Positions 62,801 to 64,000 of a stretch of DNA of 64,000 nucleotides are shown here, piece after piece (position 1 is the stretch's first letter; each line of letters opens with the position of its first letter). This DNA comes from Bradyrhizobium mercantei (GTDB lineage Bacteria > Pseudomonadota > Alphaproteobacteria > Rhizobiales > Xanthobacteraceae). The notes under the pieces are model-generated. The model did no database searches and was not told the origin of the DNA. It worked only from the letters and a program-made list of their open reading frames with translations. The translations under genes and the position numbers were made by a program. The stretch spans positions 1,210,309 through 1,274,308 of the forward strand of contig NZ_MKFI01000002.1 in the NCBI RefSeq assembly GCF_001982635.1, given 5' to 3'.

Positions 62801-64000
62801 ACAATGACGTCGCCGTCGGTGTCGGTCGTCGTGAACACGTTGTTCAGGTTCAGCGTCGTGGTGTTGGCTTCGCCGGTGCCGTTGTCGACATGCTCGAGCA
62901 GCGTGAAGGTGAAGTCGCCGCCGGCCGTCTTGACCAGCGTGAACACCTTGTCGCCGTTGTTCGGGCCGCCCAAGACGATGCCGTCGATCTCGGTGGCGCT
63001 GACATAGCTCCACACGATGTTGTGCACCGGGCCACCAAAATACTCCGACTGCGTCAGACCCGTGTTGCCGGAGATCGCACTGTTGAAGCCGAGCAACAGC
63101 GTCGGCGCATCGGCGCCGGCATTGACCAGGCTCGCGATCTGCGCCGCCGTGAACGTCGCAATGGTCGGCTGTGCGCCGCCGTCGGGATTGCCCGCCGACT
63201 GATGGCCTGCAATCGCCGCCAGCGTGTCCTCGAACACCGCCGCGGTCACCGTGTTGGTGTTCTGGGTCGGCGCATCGTTCTGGATCGTCACCGTGGCGCC
63301 ATTGTCGATCACGATGACGTCGCCGTCGGTGTCGGTCGCCGTGAACACGTTGTTCAGGTTCAGCGTCGTGGTGTTGGCTTCACCGGTGCCGTTGTCGACA
63401 TGCTCCAGCAGCGTGAAGGTAAAGTCGCCGCCGGCCGTCTTGACCAGCGTGAACACCTTGTCGCCATTGTTCGGGCCACCCGAGACGATGCCGTCGACTT
63501 CGGTGGCGCTGACATAGCTCCACACGATCTTGTAGGCGGTGCCGCCGAACACCGCGGTCTGGGTCAGACCGGTGTCGCCGGTGATCGCACTGTTGAAGCC
63601 GAGCAGCAGCGTCGGCGCGTCGGCGCCGGCATTGACCAGGCTCGCGATCTGCGCCGCCGTGAACGTCGCAATGGTCGGCTGCGCGCCGCCGTCGGGATTG
63701 CCGGCCGACTGGTGGCCGGCGATCGCCGCCAGGGTGTCCTCGAACACCGCCGCCGTCACCGTGTTGGTGTTCTGCGTCGGGGCGTCGTTCTGGATCGTGA
63801 CCGTCGCGCCATTGTCGATCACGATGACGTCGCCGTCGGTGTCGGTCGCCGTGAACACGTTGTTCAGGTTCAGCGTCGTGGTGTTGGCTTCGCCGGTGCC
63901 GTTGTCGACATGCTCGAGCAGCGTGAAGGTGAAGTCGCCGCCGGCCGTCTTGACCAGCGTGAACACCTTGTCGCCGGCATTCGGGCTGCCGCTTGCCGGG
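59866..64000 (-). CDS. Giant VCBS/T1SS-143-type repeat adhesin, C-terminal part
   Basis: At least 1,378 residues; open to the right edge, so the N-terminus is missing. From the edge come three near-identical 169-170-residue units (TFTAAQIASLVNAGADAPT, NNVFTATDTDGDVIVIDNGA, IVWSYVSATE), a fourth diverged unit with an insert (GVGADGVLGTADD), then a further diverged VCBS-like region and a larger domain (about 770-1080). The C-terminus is a type I export region with RTX-like turns (LNGGAGNDVL, LNGNGGNDTYVL) and an alanine-rich end. The Asp/Gly-rich turns should bind calcium. It is the likely substrate of the exporter and LapG-like protease. Convergent with the protease gene, 19 bp apart. Confidence 0.92.
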   Translation of the reverse strand, partial: PASGSPNAGDKVFTLVKTAGGDFTFTLLEHVDNGTGEANTTTLNLNNVFTATDTDGDVIVIDNGATVTIQNDAPTQNTNTVTAAVFEDTLAAIAGHQSAGNPDGGAQPTIATFTAAQIASLVNAGADAPTLLLGFNSAITGDTGLTQTAVFGGTAYKIVWSYVSATEVDGIVSGGPNNGDKVFTLVKTAGGDFTFTLLEHVDNGTGEANTTTLNLNNVFTATDTDGDVIVIDNGATVTIQNDAPTQNTNTVTAAVFEDTLAAIAGHQSAGNPDGGAQPTIATFTAAQIASLVNAGADAPTLLLGFNSAISGNTGLTQSEYFGGPVHNIVWSYVSATEIDGIVLGGPNNGDKVFTLVKTAGGDFTFTLLEHVDNGTGEANTTTLNLNNVFTTTDTDGDVIVIDNGATVTIQNDAPTQNTNTVTAAVFEDTLAAIAGHQSAGNPDGGAQPTIATFTSTQLGSLVNAGADAPLVIGFNSAISGNTGLTQSEYFGGPVHNIVWSYVSANEIDGIVSGGPNNGDKVFTLVRGVGADGVLGTADDVFTFTLLEHVDNGTGEANTTTLNLNNVFTATDSDGDKVVIDNGATVTIQNDAPINNSTTLATQTVYEDGLTIANSNGQSVGNPEVGHTTVTATYTAAQILSLVSIGADSAGTVALAGAAQGIEGTATGLQSKGVSVTWHVVSATEIDGMAGGRVVFTLKDNGAGTYTFSLMDQVDHLPLNAPSGDNDASVTIDIAKAFVVTDSDGDKLQLDNGAVIAIENDVPTIGSIQNAIMPSIVNTDAHGTWQPSVGADEPGTIGITMGTAPAGETYTVTDTGTHNAANEEIFSVKVSSGANAYTFYEYVHFDSAAHTSEMFAYSSLADAQAGLGNNEFFTLTMSLDGTYDFHLVSNSLQTFQPFTFSKGLPSGNEDYATITNGVFTQQVGSDNIAGRSILIDGYNQFDTNPNHNSIFINQGGSGGLALNNGNLDTGETVFFQFNNIAGDSARVGDQNSVTIGIGKSNGTLEAFLITIKDDTGAVIASELIQQADGTPIVVDAAHWGTANGAVDSIGNFAAFGRIDVENVGGSIQFYNGSFHDFTNADDKVLVTSISGSSQVGTTTLTFAPTLTDYDGDTATAATDLSVTLVGTANGAGGYNLTGTDGASEVLVASSKADTLVGGVGHSDTVDYGNTIGGTGITINLTAETDTIAAVVGGAAAGDVIKGIENIIGTQYADTLTAAPGGSILDGGAGSGIGTDVLNGGAGNDVLIASRTGVDTLNGNGGNDTYVLQGKAGAAGVTMDFGASGTDSIVVDVASQNLTISNAGLINAATQFNSGVGAPTNGGVAWQESASGDKFYYDTQNHNLWYSAAGNGSDQILLAHMSTGVPPAAAAVAAAIHIA
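62440..63966 (-). repeat. Three tandem 507-510 bp coding repeats
   Basis: Unit starts are at 63966, 63456 and 62946 with exact 510, 510 and 507 bp steps. Large parts are identical at DNA level (for example GTTCAGGTTCAGCGTCGTGG recurs with 510-bp spacing). Unit 1 differs mainly in one patch (TAYKIVW against PVHNIVW). The array continues past the right edge. Such identity points to recent duplication or gene conversion, and allows copy-number change. Confidence 0.9.

Overview
The window looks like a chromosomal segment of a Bradyrhizobium-type alphaproteobacterium. The grounds are a complete tad/cpa (Flp pilus) locus of rhizobial layout, an ExoF/WcaJ-style polysaccharide export set, H-NS-type proteins of the alphaproteobacterial kind, GC-rich palindromic intergenic repeats of a type I associate with Bradyrhizobiaceae, and many decayed IS fragments. 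No rRNA, tRNA or CRISPR was seen. The genus call is inference from gene content and style, not from a marker gene.

Region 1 (1-32 kb) is an accessory surface-polysaccharide island of visibly lower and patchier GC. It carries a GDP-mannose 3,5-epimerase-like SDR translationally coupled to a GT4 glycosyltransferase that runs off the left edge; a CgeB-like glycosyltransferase; a Wzx-type flippase; and a coupled operon for a CDP-activated sugar (C-methyltransferase, glucose-1-phosphate cytidylyltransferase, PIG-L deacetylase). It also has a second SDR epimerase with a DUF4910 aminopeptidase-like protein, an Fe(II)/2OG oxygenase-like protein, an SDR lacking its catalytic Tyr/Lys, and an RmlC-like epimerase. 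The assembly/export part follows: a Wzz/BY-kinase-like ATPase, an ExoF-like export protein, a WcaJ-like initiating phosphotransferase and a UDP-glucuronate decarboxylase. Two H-NS-like proteins sit in the middle around a strongly AT-rich stretch. Two facing SGNH-hydrolase-like genes close the island. Between these lie wreckage of IS5, IS66, IS3, IS110, IS21 and IS481 elements and broken housekeeping parts: a beheaded, frameshifted manC, a frameshifted second exoF, and a truncated DUF4038 glycosidase. The island has been repeatedly rearranged.

Region 2 (32-38 kb) is quieter backbone: dinB, small conserved proteins, a membrane/coiled-coil protein and a fused MFS/spermidine-synthase-like protein, plus two palindromic repeat elements.

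Region 3 (38-50.4 kb, minus strand) is a tad locus reading flp-flp-cpaA-cpaB-cpaE-cpaF-tadB-tadC-tadE-tadG-tadE-like, then cpaC, a small lipoprotein and tadD. Most junctions overlap by 1-4 bases.

Region 4 (50.7-64 kb) begins with a lipoprotein, a NYN-domain protein and a small secreted protein, then a Lap-like adhesion module: TolC-like outer-membrane protein, ABC exporter, HlyD adaptor, a LapG-like periplasmic cysteine protease, and facing it the C-terminal 1.37k residues of a giant repeat adhesin with near-identical 510-bp repeats that leaves the right edge. Regions 1, 3 and 4 together describe a cell surface built for attachment: capsule/LPS, Flp pili and a cleavable adhesin.
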